A DNA stretch of 64,000 bases. It comes from Glaciecola punicea ACAM 611 (GTDB lineage: Bacteria > Pseudomonadota > Gammaproteobacteria > Enterobacterales > Alteromonadaceae). The stretch lies in contig NZ_BAET01000007.1 in NCBI RefSeq assembly GCF_000252165.1, positions 124,001 to 188,000 of the forward strand, given 5' to 3'. The notes beneath the pieces are model-generated. The model was not told where the DNA came from, searched no databases, and saw nothing but the letters and a program-made list of their open reading frames with translations. Positions 1-10,020 of the stretch are shown here, piece after piece (the stretch's first letter is position 1; every line of letters begins with the position of its first letter). The translations under genes were made by a program, and so were the position numbers.

Positions 1-158
1 GTACAGGTTGGTACGCACAAAACCACGATGTTAAAGTCGCAATGGATTGCAAACAAGAAGATGAAATTTTAGGCTTCTTATATTTAGGCACTACACCGTT
101 AAAAGCAATGCCGCGTAAACCACGAGACACGGCTAAGTTTGTTGAGACATGGACTTAG
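1..158 (+). CDS. C-terminal end of a YdjA-like nitroreductase (partial)
   Basis: Only the last 51 codons of this gene are in the window; the frame is open from base 3 to a TAG at 156-158. The peptide contains DEILGFLYLGT followed by a short basic tail. This matches the conserved C-terminus of the FMN-dependent nitroreductase YdjA family (E. coli YdjA has KIVGFLYLGT at the same place). Family members are flavoproteins that reduce nitro compounds with NAD(P)H, and their physiological substrate is poorly known. The catalytic and FMN-binding N-terminal part lies outside the window. The gene converges on the minus-strand dehydrogenase gene that ends at 203. The family assignment rests on this short motif and the size of the tail, so it is likely but not certain. 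Confidence 0.7.
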   Translation, partial: TGWYAQNHDVKVAMDCKQEDEILGFLYLGTTPLKAMPRKPRDTAKFVETWT

Positions 159-202
159 ATTAGTCGTCGTTCTATTCCCGGGCTTTGAAACAATATAGGT
201 GT

Positions 203-1390
203 TTAAGCACTCTCAATTTTAAAAACCAGCCCAGCATATTTTTCTAAGCGTTCGATTAGCGCATTTCCTAGTGCAGAGGCGCTGGTGTAAAACCCTCCTG
301 CTAGGCCGTCTTGAAGTTGCCCAAGGCAAATTGCGCTTTCGCTAATCATGCGTGAGGTTGAGCCATATCCAGGATCTAAATAACCAGCAACGCTTGCGCT
401 GTAAGTTTCACCATTTTCATGGTCACCTATAAATAAAATATCATAGAAGCCATTTTCTCGCTCATCGGCGCTTGGTCCTTCACCTGGTTTAGGACCATCT
501 TTACCGCCTAGTGATTTATCATTTGCAACATGATTAGCAATCGCTTCACCTTTATCACCGGATCCTGTTAGCATCATTTCATCGTACTTAAACATTTTAC
601 CATAGGCATAGTCGAGTAAATAGTTTGAGCGATGCACGTTTTTGGTGTTAATAGCGGCCATAATAAAAGGCGCTGCCCATGACTGCAGTGACTCATCAAA
701 ATAAGGTTTATCGCCGCGCGGCTGCTCTACTAATACTTCAGACGTGGCTAAAGAGTAGGGATTAATCAGCGCCTGCATTATGCTTTTATCTTGCTTAGCG
801 GCCACAATAGTAGCTTTTAAACTTGCTGCTGTGCCGCCCGAAAATGTCCCCTGCATTTTTCTAACGCGGCCTTTGACGTAGTTTAAGGTGCTGCCGGCAA
901 CTTGTTCTACATGGCCTTGAAGGTGGTACACACCTAGGTCAAATGGGACTGAATCGAAGCCACAAGAAAACACAATAACAGCGCCTGTTTCTTTTGCAGC
1001 GCTTTGATATTTAGCAATCATCTGATGCATCCAAGCAGGTTCGCCGCACAAATCGACGTAGCCGGTGCCGGCATCTACACATGCTTTTAATAGTTTTTCA
1101 CCATATATTTGATAAGGTCCAACGGTGGTTAAAACGACTTTCGTTCGTTTAACCAAAGACTGCATGCTTTGTTCATTATTGCTGTCTGCGATAATGAGGT
1201 CTATGTCTTTGCTTATGTGCATTTCGTCTCGCACACTTTCAAGTTTTTCTTGGCTGCGCCCCGCCATTGCCCACTTTATTTCATTGTTTTTATTTATGCT
1301 GTAGGTCTTTTGCAAATATTGTGCGACTAAGCGCCCGGTAAAGCCGGTGCTGCCAAAAACAATTATGTCGTATTGAGGATGTTCACTCAT
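203..1390 (-). CDS. Saccharopine dehydrogenase-like NAD(P)-binding protein
   Basis: 395 aa. The N-terminus carries a Rossmann dinucleotide-binding motif (GSTGFTGRLVAQYL, about residues 13-26), followed by an A-G-R-S motif typical of the saccharopine dehydrogenase / trans-acting enoyl reductase family. A second conserved stretch (CGEPAWMHQMI, then GFDSVPFDLG) is also characteristic. Family members reduce or isomerise diverse substrates, including enoyl groups in polyketide or lipid synthesis, so the substrate cannot be read from sequence. There is no signal peptide, so it is probably cytosolic. A good ribosome site (AAGGAAAA) precedes the ATG at 1390. It stands alone between a convergent nitroreductase gene and pykA, which lies on the same strand 177 bp upstream. 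The family is clear; the reaction is unknown. Confidence 0.8.
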   Translation of the reverse strand: MSEHPQYDIIVFGSTGFTGRLVAQYLQKTYSINKNNEIKWAMAGRSQEKLESVRDEMHISKDIDLIIADSNNEQSMQSLVKRTKVVLTTVGPYQIYGEKLLKACVDAGTGYVDLCGEPAWMHQMIAKYQSAAKETGAVIVFSCGFDSVPFDLGVYHLQGHVEQVAGSTLNYVKGRVRKMQGTFSGGTAASLKATIVAAKQDKSIMQALINPYSLATSEVLVEQPRGDKPYFDESLQSWAAPFIMAAINTKNVHRSNYLLDYAYGKMFKYDEMMLTGSGDKGEAIANHVANDKSLGGKDGPKPGEGPSADERENGFYDILFIGDHENGETYSASVAGYLDPGYGSTSRMISESAICLGQLQDGLAGGFYTSASALGNALIERLEKYAGLVFKIESA

Positions 1391-1567
1391 TGTATTTTCC
1401 TTAAGGTAATGTGTAAATTAAGCGCTACATAAAAGGTACACGAACACGCTATAAAAAAGATAATTACTTTATTTGATACATGCATATCAACCATTGATCA
1501 ACATTCGTAGCTAAGGCATATTTTGAATATTTCAATCCTTTTTTAGCCTGTAACGACGGCTATGACT

Positions 1568-3025
1568 TTACGATACGGTGACTATTTTACACACGTTAGT
1601 TGCACCAACGGTTTCCATTTGATCGCCATAGGTCAAAATAAACTTATCACCTACATTTAAAATATTATTTTCTCTCAAGACTTCCACCACTTCGCGGGTT
1701 AAAAAACCAGGTAGGCAGTCTGTAGAATCAAAATAAATCGGCGTGACGCCGCGATATAAAGACATCACATTTAGAATGCGAATATGACGAGACATGGCAA
1801 TAATGGGTAGGCCTGTGGTAAGTCTCGACATGAGCTTTGGCGTAGTGCCGCTTTCGGTTAAGCCAACAATGGCTTTAATACTGGGCAAGTGGTTTGCCGC
1901 ATACACTGCCGACATTGCCAATGTTTCACTTACATCCTGAAAGTTTTCAGCCATCCTATGCTTTGATATTTTTACGCTTGAGTGAGTCTCAGCGCCTAAA
2001 CACACTCGTGCCATGGCGGCAACGGTTTCTACGGGGAATTTGCCTGCGGCGGTTTCAGCCGATAGCATTACCGCATCGGTACCGTCTAAAACTGCGTTTG
2101 CTACATCCATAACTTCAGCCCTTGTGGGCATTGGGCTTTCAATCATCGATTCCATCATTTGTGTCGCGGTAATCACTATTTTATTAAGCTGACGAGAACG
2201 TGAAATTAGTTTTTTCTGTACCCCAACTAGCTCAGCGTCACCAATTTCAACGCCTAAATCACCGCGAGCAACCATCACCGCGTCTGAAGCGCTGATGATA
2301 TCGTCAATCGCTTCGTCGGACGCAACTGTTTCAGCCCGCTCAACCTTTGCGCATATTTTAGCAAAGCAGCCAGCAGCTTCTGCCAAGCTTCGAGCGTAGT
2401 CAAGGTCTGCGCCTGAACGTGGAAATGAAATCGCTAAATAGTCGACATCCATCAACGCTGCGGTTTTTATATCTTCTTTGTCTTTTTCGGTAAGCGCTTG
2501 CGCTGACAGTCCGCCGCCGAGTCTGTTGATACCTTTGTTATTTGACAGCTTGCCGGGCACTGTAACTTCGGTGTGGACTTTTCGACCATCAATCGAGATG
2601 ACTTTAAGCTGAATACGGCCGTCGTCGAGCAATAAGATATCGTCTTTTTTTACATCATCAGGAAGGGCCTTATAATCTATACCAACGGAGGTTTCGGTGC
2701 CGTCAAATTTGCCGAGTTCAGCATCTAATACAAATTTTTGGCCCATCATCAATACCACGGAGTCATTTATAAAGCGTGACACGCGTATTTTGGGACCTTG
2801 TAAATCACCTAATATTCCCACATAAACGCCTAATTTTTTAGCTACCTCGCGAACCCGCTTCGCGCGCTCTATATGATCTTGCGCGCTGCCGTGAGAAAAG
2901 TTCATGCGCACAACGTTAGCCCCAGCTTTCACTATGGCTTCTATCATTTGACTTGAGTCGGTTGCGGGTCCTAACGTAGCCAATATTTTTGTTCTTCTAG
3001 ACATTGCTTTTGCTCTACTAGACAT
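1568..3025 (-). CDS. pykA: Pyruvate kinase, PykA type
   Basis: 485 aa from the upstream ATG at 3025, or 478 aa from the ATG at 3004. It catalyses the last step of glycolysis and of the ED pathway: phosphoenolpyruvate + ADP to pyruvate + ATP. The N-terminal [15 protein letters not shown], the K+/Mg2+ and substrate motifs ([19 protein letters not shown]), the active-site block [17 protein letters not shown] and [12 protein letters not shown] are all present, as is the C-terminal allosteric domain. The protein resembles the AMP/sugar-phosphate-activated PykA of E. coli (MSRRLRRTKI start), which favours the downstream Met as ancestral. The start region is a 21-bp in-frame tandem duplication carrying two ATGs. 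It lies 92 bp downstream of hexR on the same strand, so the two may be co-transcribed. PykA is a known HexR target in related bacteria, but I see only a weak half-site here. Confidence 0.95.
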   Translation of the reverse strand: MSSRAKAMSRRTKILATLGPATDSSQMIEAIVKAGANVVRMNFSHGSAQDHIERAKRVREVAKKLGVYVGILGDLQGPKIRVSRFINDSVVLMMGQKFVLDAELGKFDGTETSVGIDYKALPDDVKKDDILLLDDGRIQLKVISIDGRKVHTEVTVPGKLSNNKGINRLGGGLSAQALTEKDKEDIKTAALMDVDYLAISFPRSGADLDYARSLAEAAGCFAKICAKVERAETVASDEAIDDIISASDAVMVARGDLGVEIGDAELVGVQKKLISRSRQLNKIVITATQMMESMIESPMPTRAEVMDVANAVLDGTDAVMLSAETAAGKFPVETVAAMARVCLGAETHSSVKISKHRMAENFQDVSETLAMSAVYAANHLPSIKAIVGLTESGTTPKLMSRLTTGLPIIAMSRHIRILNVMSLYRGVTPIYFDSTDCLPGFLTREVVEVLRENNILNVGDKFILTYGDQMETVGATNVCKIVTVS

Positions 3026-3038
3026 TGCTTTTGCTCTC
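2997..3038 (-). repeat. 21-bp tandem duplication spanning the pykA start codon
   Basis: Two adjacent 21-bp copies (2997-3017 and 3018-3038) differ at one base. Each contains a purine-rich AGAGCAAAAGCA leader and an ATG-TCT-AG start. The duplication is in frame, so initiation at either ATG gives pyruvate kinase, differing by seven residues (MSSRAKA). It is absent from the usual PykA N-terminus and looks like a recent replication slippage event. Confidence 0.9.
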
Positions 3039-3117
3039 TTTTAATATGATTTAATGTGATTTAATGGAGACAAATTGTATTACGTATCTTTTTACAGCAC
3101 TTTGCAGCTTGCCTTTT

Positions 3118-3972
3118 CTACAGGTTATCTTTCACGTATCTAGAACTTCGCAAAGTGTCTTTTAGGCGTTTCAGATTTTCTCTAAATTTATTGCCTCTGC
3201 GCAAAGTAAACCCTGTGGCTAGCACGTCAATTAGCGTCAACTGTGCTATTCGCGAGGCCATCGGCATATACAGATCAGTGTCTTCTGGCACTTCTAAAGA
3301 TAAAACATAGTTACATTCTTTGGCTAAGGGTGTGTCGGCGCTGGTAATACCGATAACCATGGCGTCGTTTGCGCGCGCTATTTGCGCTACATCGACCAAA
3401 CTTTTTGTGCGCCCGGTATGCGAAATAAAAATTACTACGTCGCCTTCTGTACTATTCATACAGCTCATTCGCTGCATTAGAATGTCTTCAAAATAAACGA
3501 CTGGCACATTGAAGCGAAAAAACTTATTGACGGCGTCATGGGCAACCGAAGAAGATGCGCCGAGCCCAAAAAAAGAAATCTTTTTGGCTTGAGTGAGCAA
3601 ATCAACCACCCGGTTTACCATTGCAATATCTATTGACTGGCGCGCTACTTCAAGCGATGCCATAGTAGATTCAAAAATTTTATTGGTGTATTCCGCAGGG
3701 CCGTCAAATTCATCTACGTGCCTATTTACATAAGGTGTGCCGTTTGCGAGACTTTGCGCTAAGTGCAGTTTAAAGTCGGGATAGCCCTTGGTATCTAAGC
3801 GTCTGCAAAAGCGATTCACGGTAGGCTCACTTACATTGGACAACTTCGCTAAAGTCGCAATGCTAGAATGAATAGCCGACTGTGGGTTAGCTAAAATAAC
3901 TTCTGCTACTTTTTTCTCAGACTTACTGAACTCAGACATATCACTTGATATTTTTTCTAGTACATTCATCAT
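3118..3972 (-). CDS. hexR: HexR, RpiR-family regulator of central carbon metabolism
   Basis: 284 aa. Residues 1-77 form the N-terminal RpiR helix-turn-helix domain, with the recognition segment SEPTVNRFCRRLDTKGYPDF being nearly invariant in HexR proteins. Residues about 125-260 form a SIS sugar-phosphate isomerase-like domain (FFGLGASSSVAHDAVNKF; FISHTGRTKSLVD) that binds 2-keto-3-deoxy-6-phosphogluconate (KDPG), the ED intermediate. In Pseudomonas and Shewanella, HexR binds palindromes of the form TGTAATTAAATTACA and releases them when KDPG is present. It is divergent from zwf, and matching palindromes sit between the two genes and in front of gapA and gapB in this window. The start could be either of two adjacent Mets (3972 or 3969). 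E. coli YebK is the orthologue and is also next to zwf. Confidence 0.95.
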   Translation of the reverse strand: MMNVLEKISSDMSEFSKSEKKVAEVILANPQSAIHSSIATLAKLSNVSEPTVNRFCRRLDTKGYPDFKLHLAQSLANGTPYVNRHVDEFDGPAEYTNKIFESTMASLEVARQSIDIAMVNRVVDLLTQAKKISFFGLGASSSVAHDAVNKFFRFNVPVVYFEDILMQRMSCMNSTEGDVVIFISHTGRTKSLVDVAQIARANDAMVIGITSADTPLAKECNYVLSLEVPEDTDLYMPMASRIAQLTLIDVLATGFTLRRGNKFRENLKRLKDTLRSSRYVKDNL

Positions 3973-4252
3973 TTTGCTACATGTAATAAATGGATAATGA
4001 GCGCTATGATAAAGCTAATTTTTGCTTTTGTCATATTTGTTGTAATTTTTTGACGAAAATACTGAAAGTTTACAGAAGTGCTAACATCCAGTTAGGTTGT
4101 TATTTGGCTAGTTAACACTATTTAAAAATCCTGCGATAAATATTCAAAATATTGATAAACATGAGTTTTATTTATTTTTTTTTGTGGGTATTTGCCTGTT
4201 TTATGCGGTGGTATAGGCAAATGTCATTGACGCCTAAATAACGAAATTAATT

Positions 4253-4283
4253 TGTAATTTTACTACATTTGTAGTTTACTACA
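4253..4283. promoter_or_regulatory. Two HexR operator sites in front of zwf
   Basis: TGTAATTTTACTACA (4253-4267) and TGTAGTTTACTACA (4270-4283) both match the HexR consensus TGTAATTWWATTACA closely; the second has perfectly complementary arms. The second site covers the putative -35 box of zwf (4275-4280), consistent with repression by blocking RNA polymerase. The hexR gene itself starts about 280 bp to the left, so autoregulation from these sites is less obvious. Confidence 0.85.
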
Positions 4284-4304
4284 CCTACAATTACTAATTA
4301 TGAT
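4275..4304 (+). promoter_or_regulatory. Probable zwf operon promoter
   Basis: A -35-like TTTACT (4275-4280) and a perfect-looking -10 hexamer TATGAT (4299-4304) are separated by 18 bp. A transcript would begin near 4311 and leave a leader of about 40 nt before the zwf ATG at 4351. The -10 box contains the ATG of a possible longer reading frame, which argues that the upstream ATG is not the translation start. Confidence 0.6.
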
Positions 4305-4350
4305 GGCGTTGTTACATCTTTCACAGCGCTTACCTTATTTGAGGCGAACA

Positions 4351-5844
4351 ATGGTTGTAGAAAAAAAGTACGAACCGATAGACTTTGTCTTGTTTGGTAC
4401 GCTAGGCGACCTAGCGAGGCGTAAGCTTCTGCCTTCTTTATATCAATTAGACAAAGCAAACTTACTGCATGCAGGCACCACCATAACGGGCGTGGCTAGG
4501 CAGACATTGTCTAACACAAAGTTTGTTAAAACAGTGCGTGAAAACATCGTCAAATTTTTAGGCGAAGAAATATGCGAAGACACGTGGAAGCGTTTTGCAA
4601 AAAGGCTCGACTTCGCCATGATTAATATGGTGAATCACGAAGATTATAAAAAATTGTGCGAGCACGTCGATTCGCAAAGATTGATGGTATGTTATTTTGC
4701 TACACCACCGTCTTTGTTTGGTGATATTTGTAAAGGAATGGATGCAGCCGGTATTATTGACGAAACGGTACGCGTGGTGCTGGAAAAACCCATTGGGCAT
4801 GACTTTAAATCGTCTGAGGTTATCAATGATCAAGTGGCTGAGTTTTTTAAAGAGCGTCAAATTTATCGAATTGATCACTACCTAGGCAAAGAAACCGTTC
4901 TTAATCTAATTGCACTGCGATTTGCTAACTCTATTTTCGCCACGAACTGGGATCATAACTGTATCGATCATGTTCAAATTAGTGTCTCAGAGTCGGTCGG
5001 AATTGAAGGCCGTTGGGGTTATTTTGACAGCGCAGGTCAAATGCGCGATATGGTGCAAAACCATTTACTACAAATCCTGTCGCTTATTGCGATGGAGCCA
5101 CCTACCACCCTAGACGCAGACAGTATTCGTGACGAAAAACTAAAAGTATTGAAAGCGCTGCGCACAATAGATGCAAGTAACGTTGCTCAAAAAACCGTAC
5201 GCGGTCAGTACGGCTTAGGCTTTGTTGCTGGTAAAGAAGTGCCAGGGTATTTAGAAGAGCCCGATGCCATTGAAACAAGTAAAACCGAAACGTTCGTGGC
5301 CATTAAGGCTGAAATAGACAACTGGCGCTGGTCTGGTGTGCCGTTCTATTTACGCACTGGTAAACGTCTGCCGGCCAAAGTAAGCGAAATCGTCATTTAT
5401 TTTAAGCGTCAGCCGCATAATTTATTCAGCGATAGTTTTGCCTCATTACCTGCCAATAAACTGGTAATTAGGCTGCAGCCCGAAGAAGGCGTTGAGGTCA
5501 CGGTGATGAATAAAGTGCCGGGCTTAACTAGTTCAGGATCGATGGACTTGCAAAAAAGCAAGCTTGATTTGAGTTTTTCAGAAGAGTTTGGCGATCGCAG
5601 AATTGCCGACGCCTACGAAAAGCTTTTGCTCGAGGTAATGATAGGCAATCAAGCATTATTTGTAAGACGCGATGAAGTAGAGCAGGCATGGAAATGGGTC
5701 GACTCTATTATGACAGCCTGGAACAAGACCAATGAACCGCCAGAACCATATCAGGCTGGAACGTGGGGGCCTGTTTCTTCTATCGCTTTACTAGCGCGTG
5801 AAGAACGTAACTGGTATGAAAGTAAAATCAAGAGAAAGAAGTAA
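4351..5844 (+). CDS. zwf: Glucose-6-phosphate 1-dehydrogenase
   Basis: 497 aa (E. coli Zwf is 491). It oxidises glucose 6-phosphate to 6-phosphogluconolactone with NADP+, the entry to the ED and pentose phosphate routes. The cofactor-binding FGTLGDLARRKLLPSLYQL, the active-site block YRIDHYLGKETVLNLIALRF and the C-terminal YQAGTWGP are all present. The frame is open to an ATG at 4300. I choose the ATG at 4351 because it has a GAGG ribosome site at 4341-4344 with 6-nt spacing and gives the family's normal N-terminus, and because the 4300 ATG lies inside the putative -10 box. It is the first gene of a tight zwf-pgl-edd-glk-eda operon. Two HexR operators precede it. Confidence 0.96.
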   Translation: MVVEKKYEPIDFVLFGTLGDLARRKLLPSLYQLDKANLLHAGTTITGVARQTLSNTKFVKTVRENIVKFLGEEICEDTWKRFAKRLDFAMINMVNHEDYKKLCEHVDSQRLMVCYFATPPSLFGDICKGMDAAGIIDETVRVVLEKPIGHDFKSSEVINDQVAEFFKERQIYRIDHYLGKETVLNLIALRFANSIFATNWDHNCIDHVQISVSESVGIEGRWGYFDSAGQMRDMVQNHLLQILSLIAMEPPTTLDADSIRDEKLKVLKALRTIDASNVAQKTVRGQYGLGFVAGKEVPGYLEEPDAIETSKTETFVAIKAEIDNWRWSGVPFYLRTGKRLPAKVSEIVIYFKRQPHNLFSDSFASLPANKLVIRLQPEEGVEVTVMNKVPGLTSSGSMDLQKSKLDLSFSEEFGDRRIADAYEKLLLEVMIGNQALFVRRDEVEQAWKWVDSIMTAWNKTNEPPEPYQAGTWGPVSSIALLAREERNWYESKIKRKK

Positions 5845-5852
5845 GACTATTT

Positions 5853-6545
5853 ATGGCACTGATATTAAATGAATTTGACTCAGCACATGATTTAACGAAA
5901 GCATTTGCTAAAAGAATCATTGAGGCGCTAGCTAAGGCCATTGTTGAAAAAGGCAGAGCTTCGCTTGTGGTAAGTGGGGGAACAACACCTAAACCACTAT
6001 TTATGGTGCTGTCGCAGATAGACCTAGCTTGGGACAAGGTAGTGATCACCCTTGCTGATGAACGTTGGGTAAATGCGAGTCATCCTGACAGCAATGAGAA
6101 ATTAGTGCGTGAAAACTTATTGCTAAATAAAGCTTCGATAGCTACTTTTGTGAGCTTGACAACCTCGCACAAAGATCCACAAGACGCAGAACGTGAGGTA
6201 AGTGTACGTGTAGATGCTATCGATGAGTCTTTCGATGTTTTGATTTTAGGCATGGGCGAAGACGGTCATACCGCCTCGCTTTTCCCCTGTAGTGAGCAAA
6301 TAAGTGAAGGCTTGAATTTGTCGCGTAGCTTAAGTGCAATTGCGACAACACCCGCTACCGCGCCGCATCAGCGGATGTCTATGTCGTTGGCAAAAATTGT
6401 AAATGCAAAGCAGGTTTTTCTGCATTTAACAGGCACAAAGAAGAAAGCCATATTAGACGATGCCTTAGCTAACTTTTCCGAGTTAGAGAAGCCCATAATA
6501 GCCGTATGCCAGCACGCTAATGTTAATCTAATGTGGTCACCGTGA
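5853..6545 (+). CDS. pgl: 6-phosphogluconolactonase (DevB/Pgl type)
   Basis: 230 aa. It hydrolyses 6-phosphogluconolactone to 6-phosphogluconate in the cytosol. The family signatures VVSGGTTPKPLF, LADERWV and the active-site loop LGMGEDGHTASLFP are present, and the length is typical of the DevB-type enzyme rather than the seven-bladed E. coli Pgl. It begins 8 bp after the zwf stop and ends 9 bp before edd, so translation and transcription are clearly linked to the neighbours. Together with zwf and edd it forms the upper ED route. Confidence 0.95.
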   Translation: MALILNEFDSAHDLTKAFAKRIIEALAKAIVEKGRASLVVSGGTTPKPLFMVLSQIDLAWDKVVITLADERWVNASHPDSNEKLVRENLLLNKASIATFVSLTTSHKDPQDAEREVSVRVDAIDESFDVLILGMGEDGHTASLFPCSEQISEGLNLSRSLSAIATTPATAPHQRMSMSLAKIVNAKQVFLHLTGTKKKAILDDALANFSELEKPIIAVCQHANVNLMWSP

Positions 6546-6554
6546 GGAATTTAT

Positions 6555-8396
6555 ATGAATACTATGATACAAGAAGTAACCGACCGAATTATAGCACGCA
6601 GCCAAGTGTCAAGAGCTGCTTACCTAGCCAAAATTGAACGTGCGCGCAAGCAGGGCCCATTAAGAGGCGAGCTGTCGTGTGGCAATTTGGCTCATGGCTT
6701 TGCTGCGTGTGGCAAAGAAGACAAAGTTGACTTGCGCAACATGATCAAAGCAAACATTGCTATTGTGTCGTCATACAACGATATGCTAAGCGCGCATCAA
6801 CCTTATGAAGATTATCCGCAAAAACTCAAGAAAGCGATTTCTGAAGTAGGCAGCGTTGCACAGTTTGCTGGCGGTGTGCCGGCTATGTGCGATGGCGTTA
6901 CACAAGGTAATCCCGGTATGGAATTGAGCTTAATGAGCCGCGACAATATTGCAATGGCCGCCGCTATTGGCCTTTCTCACAATATGTTTGACGGTGCGCT
7001 TATGCTGGGCATTTGCGACAAAATAGTGCCTGGTTTACTCTTAGCCGGCCTAAGTTTTGGCCATTTACCGACTATCTTTGTGCCTGCAGGGCCGATGCCA
7101 TCAGGCTTACCTAACAAAGAAAAAGCGCGCATTAGGCAAGAATTTGCGCAAGGCAAAGTAGGTCGCGAGGAGCTGCTTGACGCGGAGTCACAGTCATATC
7201 ATTCACCAGGAACATGCACTTTTTATGGTACCGCAAACAGTAACCAATTAGTGGTTGAAATGATGGGTCTACACTTACCAGGTTCATCTTTTGTGAATCC
7301 TGGTACTGAACTACGAGAAGCCCTAACCGGCGCCGCCGCTAGACAAGTAACACGATTAACCGACTTAGGCGATAACTACATGCCTATTGGTCATATAGTC
7401 GATGCTAAAGCGATGGTTAACGGTCTTGTTGGCTTATTAGCCACAGGGGGTTCAACTAATCATACGATGCATTTGGTGGCTGTCGCTCGGGCAGCAGGTT
7501 TGATTGTAAACTGGGACGATTTTGCTGATTTATCAAGCGCTATTCCTTTAATTACGCGTATCTACCCTAATGGCTCAGCCGATATTAATCACTTTACCGC
7601 CGCGGGTGGCATGTCTTTATTGTTTAAACAACTGCTAGACAAAGGGCTATTGCATAACGATGTAAACACAATCTGTGGTTACGGTCTTGAGCGATATACC
7701 CAAGAACCGCGCATTGTAGATGGAGAGCTTACGTGGGTTGAAGGGGTTGCAGAATCTTTCGACAAGGAGGTGGTTGCTGACATCAACTATCCATTCAAAC
7801 CAGATGGCGGTTTGTCGGTGCTTACGGGTAATTTAGGGCGTGCGGTAATGAAAACATCGGCGCTGCGTGAACCGCATTGTAAAATCAAAGCACCCGCGGT
7901 TGTATTTGAAGACCAGTATTCTTTTGACGCAGCGTTCAAGTCAGGTGAGCTTGATAAAGACTGTGTGGTTGTGGTGCGTTTTCAAGGACCTGCGGCAATA
8001 GGCATGCCTGAATTACATCGTTTAACGCCGCCCTTGGGCGTACAGCAAGACAAGGGCTTTAAAGTCGCCTTGGTAACTGATGGCAGAATGTCGGGCGCAT
8101 CAGGCAAAGTGCCAGCCGCCATACATTTAACACCAGAGGCATTTAAAGGCGGTCTTATTGGTAAAATTAACACCGGCGACTTAATTGAAATTGACACCTC
8201 AACGGGTAAGTTGACCCTGCACGTTAGTGAAGTCGATTTAGCCGCTCGCACCCAAGCAAGCCTAGATTTAACAGCCAGTCATCAAGGTATGGGCCGAGAG
8301 CTTTTTGCGGGTATGCGTTCAACCTTAACGGGTGCAGAACAGGGTGCCTGTTCTTTATTTATTGAGCAAGACAAACTAGATTCAGGATTGCTTTGA
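6555..8396 (+). CDS. edd: Phosphogluconate dehydratase
   Basis: 613 aa (E. coli 603). It dehydrates 6-phosphogluconate to KDPG, the first committed ED step. It belongs to the IlvD/Edd family of Fe-S dehydratases; conserved Cys154 (GICDKIVPG) and Cys221 ([10 protein letters not shown]) are likely cluster ligands. The nucleotide-level start is well supported by GAGG upstream of the ATG. The C-terminal [12 protein letters not shown] and the HQGMGRELF segment are typical of Edd and separate it from IlvD. Its product KDPG is the HexR effector, so this enzyme also generates the induction signal. It ends one base before the glk start codon. Confidence 0.96.
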   Translation: MNTMIQEVTDRIIARSQVSRAAYLAKIERARKQGPLRGELSCGNLAHGFAACGKEDKVDLRNMIKANIAIVSSYNDMLSAHQPYEDYPQKLKKAISEVGSVAQFAGGVPAMCDGVTQGNPGMELSLMSRDNIAMAAAIGLSHNMFDGALMLGICDKIVPGLLLAGLSFGHLPTIFVPAGPMPSGLPNKEKARIRQEFAQGKVGREELLDAESQSYHSPGTCTFYGTANSNQLVVEMMGLHLPGSSFVNPGTELREALTGAAARQVTRLTDLGDNYMPIGHIVDAKAMVNGLVGLLATGGSTNHTMHLVAVARAAGLIVNWDDFADLSSAIPLITRIYPNGSADINHFTAAGGMSLLFKQLLDKGLLHNDVNTICGYGLERYTQEPRIVDGELTWVEGVAESFDKEVVADINYPFKPDGGLSVLTGNLGRAVMKTSALREPHCKIKAPAVVFEDQYSFDAAFKSGELDKDCVVVVRFQGPAAIGMPELHRLTPPLGVQQDKGFKVALVTDGRMSGASGKVPAAIHLTPEAFKGGLIGKINTGDLIEIDTSTGKLTLHVSEVDLAARTQASLDLTASHQGMGRELFAGMRSTLTGAEQGACSLFIEQDKLDSGLL

Positions 8397-8397
8397 G

Positions 8398-9357
8398 ATG
8401 TCGCACCGCTTTGTAGCTGACGTAGGCGGCACTAATATTAGGTTAGCGCTTATAGAAAATGGCAAGGTAGCTAAAATAGAGAAATACTTATGCGCTGATT
8501 TTGACAGCATCGGCGAAGCTATTTTGCAGTTTCAGGAAAATACCACTAGCGATCATTTTAGTGCAGGTTGTATTGCCATTGCGTGCCCTGTCAGTAATGA
8601 CCTTGTGAAAATGACTAATCATTCATGGGCGTTTTCACAAACTAAGCTCAAAGCCCAACTGGCACTAGATAACTTGTATGTTATCAACGACTTTACTGCG
8701 GTTGCTCACTCACTGCCTACGCTAATTCATAATCAGGTGATTCAGCTTGGCCAAGGCAGTGCGAAAGAGCACGGCAACATTGCGGTTTTTGGTCCAGGAA
8801 CGGGCTTAGGTGTTGAGCATTTAACGTGGACGTCTAGCGGCTGGAAAACGTTAGACGGTGAGGGTGGTCACGTTGATTTTGCGCCTACCGACGAAATCGA
8901 CATAGTAATATGGCAGTACCTGCAGAAGAAGTACGGTCGCGCGTCTGCTGAAGAAGTACTCTCTGGGCGGGGGATTGTAAACATCTACAGCGCGCTTTGC
9001 CTGCACTATGGTCATGAAATTAGGCTTAAAAACCCTTCCAGTGTTACCGCCTCTGGATTAGACAACAGTGACGTAATGGCTGCGCTAGCCATAAAGCAGT
9101 TTTGCCGCATAATGGGCAGCTTTGCAGGTAATTTAGCGTTAAACCTTTGTACCACAGGCGGTATCTTTATTGGCGGTGGTGTAACGGGTCATTTAGGTGA
9201 TTATTTCTTACAAAGTGATTTTAGGGCAAGATTTGAAGCAAAAGGGGAATTTGCCTACTACGTTAAGAATGTTCCCACTTATTTAATTAGAGAGCCTGAC
9301 CATGGCTTGTTAGGAGCTTTGGCTTACCTTATACAACATACTGTAGAGAACGAATGA
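8398..9357 (+). CDS. glk: Glucokinase (bacterial Glk family)
   Basis: 319 aa. It phosphorylates glucose with ATP to glucose 6-phosphate, feeding zwf. It shows the N-terminal phosphate-binding [15 protein letters not shown], the [12 protein letters not shown] motif, the substrate-site EGGHVDFAP and the late [10 protein letters not shown]. These are features of the E. coli-type Glk group rather than ROK kinases. The ATG follows the edd stop by one base and the gene overlaps eda by four bases (ATGA), indicating translational coupling. A glucokinase placed between edd and eda suggests growth on free glucose or on glucose released from glucans by the adjacent malQ/glgX activities. Confidence 0.94.
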   Translation: MSHRFVADVGGTNIRLALIENGKVAKIEKYLCADFDSIGEAILQFQENTTSDHFSAGCIAIACPVSNDLVKMTNHSWAFSQTKLKAQLALDNLYVINDFTAVAHSLPTLIHNQVIQLGQGSAKEHGNIAVFGPGTGLGVEHLTWTSSGWKTLDGEGGHVDFAPTDEIDIVIWQYLQKKYGRASAEEVLSGRGIVNIYSALCLHYGHEIRLKNPSSVTASGLDNSDVMAALAIKQFCRIMGSFAGNLALNLCTTGGIFIGGGVTGHLGDYFLQSDFRARFEAKGEFAYYVKNVPTYLIREPDHGLLGALAYLIQHTVENE

Positions 9358-9992
9358 ATATGAATAACTGGACCATCACCTCAGCGGATGTATTTAGTCA
9401 AGGCCCGATAGTACCTGTGCTTGTGGTAGAAAAACTGGAAGATGCCTTACCCATTGCCCGTGCCCTTTTAGCCGGGGGTATCAATGTGCTTGAAGTTACC
9501 TTACGCACTAAAGCAGCATTAGCGGTAATAGAAGCCATTGCAAAAGAATTACCCGAAGCCTACGTTGGTGCAGGCACGGTTACAAACGAAGAGCAATTAA
9601 GAGCGGTGACCAACGCTGGCGCAAAATTCGCCATAAGTCCCGGCTTAACAGAAGCCTTATTAAGCGCTGGAATAAAAGGCAGTATTCCACTTATTCCAGG
9701 TGTTTCCAATATTTCTGATTTGATGAAAGCAAATGATGCCGGTTACGATCATCTGAAGTTCTTTCCGGCAGAAGCAGCCGGCGGCGTTAAAGCACTTAAA
9801 TCTATCGGCGGCCCTTTCCCCAATACTATATTTTGTCCCACCGGGGGTATTGGTCCCGACAATTATAAAGAATATCTCGCCTTACCTAACGTAGCGTGTG
9901 TAGGCGGCTCATGGCTCGTACCAAACGATGCTATCGAAAACAAGCAGTGGCATGTACTCACCGCGCTAGCTAAAAAAGCGATGGCTATTTAA
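9354..9992 (+). CDS. eda: KDPG aldolase (2-dehydro-3-deoxyphosphogluconate aldolase)
   Basis: 212 aa. It cleaves KDPG to pyruvate and glyceraldehyde 3-phosphate. The class I aldolase Schiff-base lysine is Lys135 in [12 protein letters not shown], and the catalytic Glu47 lies in LEVTLRT. The C-terminal FCPTGGIG and CVGGSWLVP segments match E. coli Eda closely. The ATG at 9354 overlaps the glk stop (ATGA); a second ATG at 9360 is an alternative start. It ends the zwf operon and its products flow to gapA and pykA encoded nearby. No obvious terminator follows before the convergent gene ending at 10021. Confidence 0.96.
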   Translation: MNMNNWTITSADVFSQGPIVPVLVVEKLEDALPIARALLAGGINVLEVTLRTKAALAVIEAIAKELPEAYVGAGTVTNEEQLRAVTNAGAKFAISPGLTEALLSAGIKGSIPLIPGVSNISDLMKANDAGYDHLKFFPAEAAGGVKALKSIGGPFPNTIFCPTGGIGPDNYKEYLALPNVACVGGSWLVPNDAIENKQWHVLTALAKKAMAI

Positions 9993-10020
9993 ATTTAGTT
10001 TTGACCTCTTTTATTTCATT

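Noticed and set aside
1540-1567. Hairpin AGCC/GGCT near the pykA stop as a terminator
   Set aside because: The stem is only 4-5 bp and on the minus strand it is followed by A residues, not T.
3026-3117. HexR operator before pykA
   Set aside because: Only a half-site (GTAAT followed by ATT after three bases) was seen; the other arm does not match.
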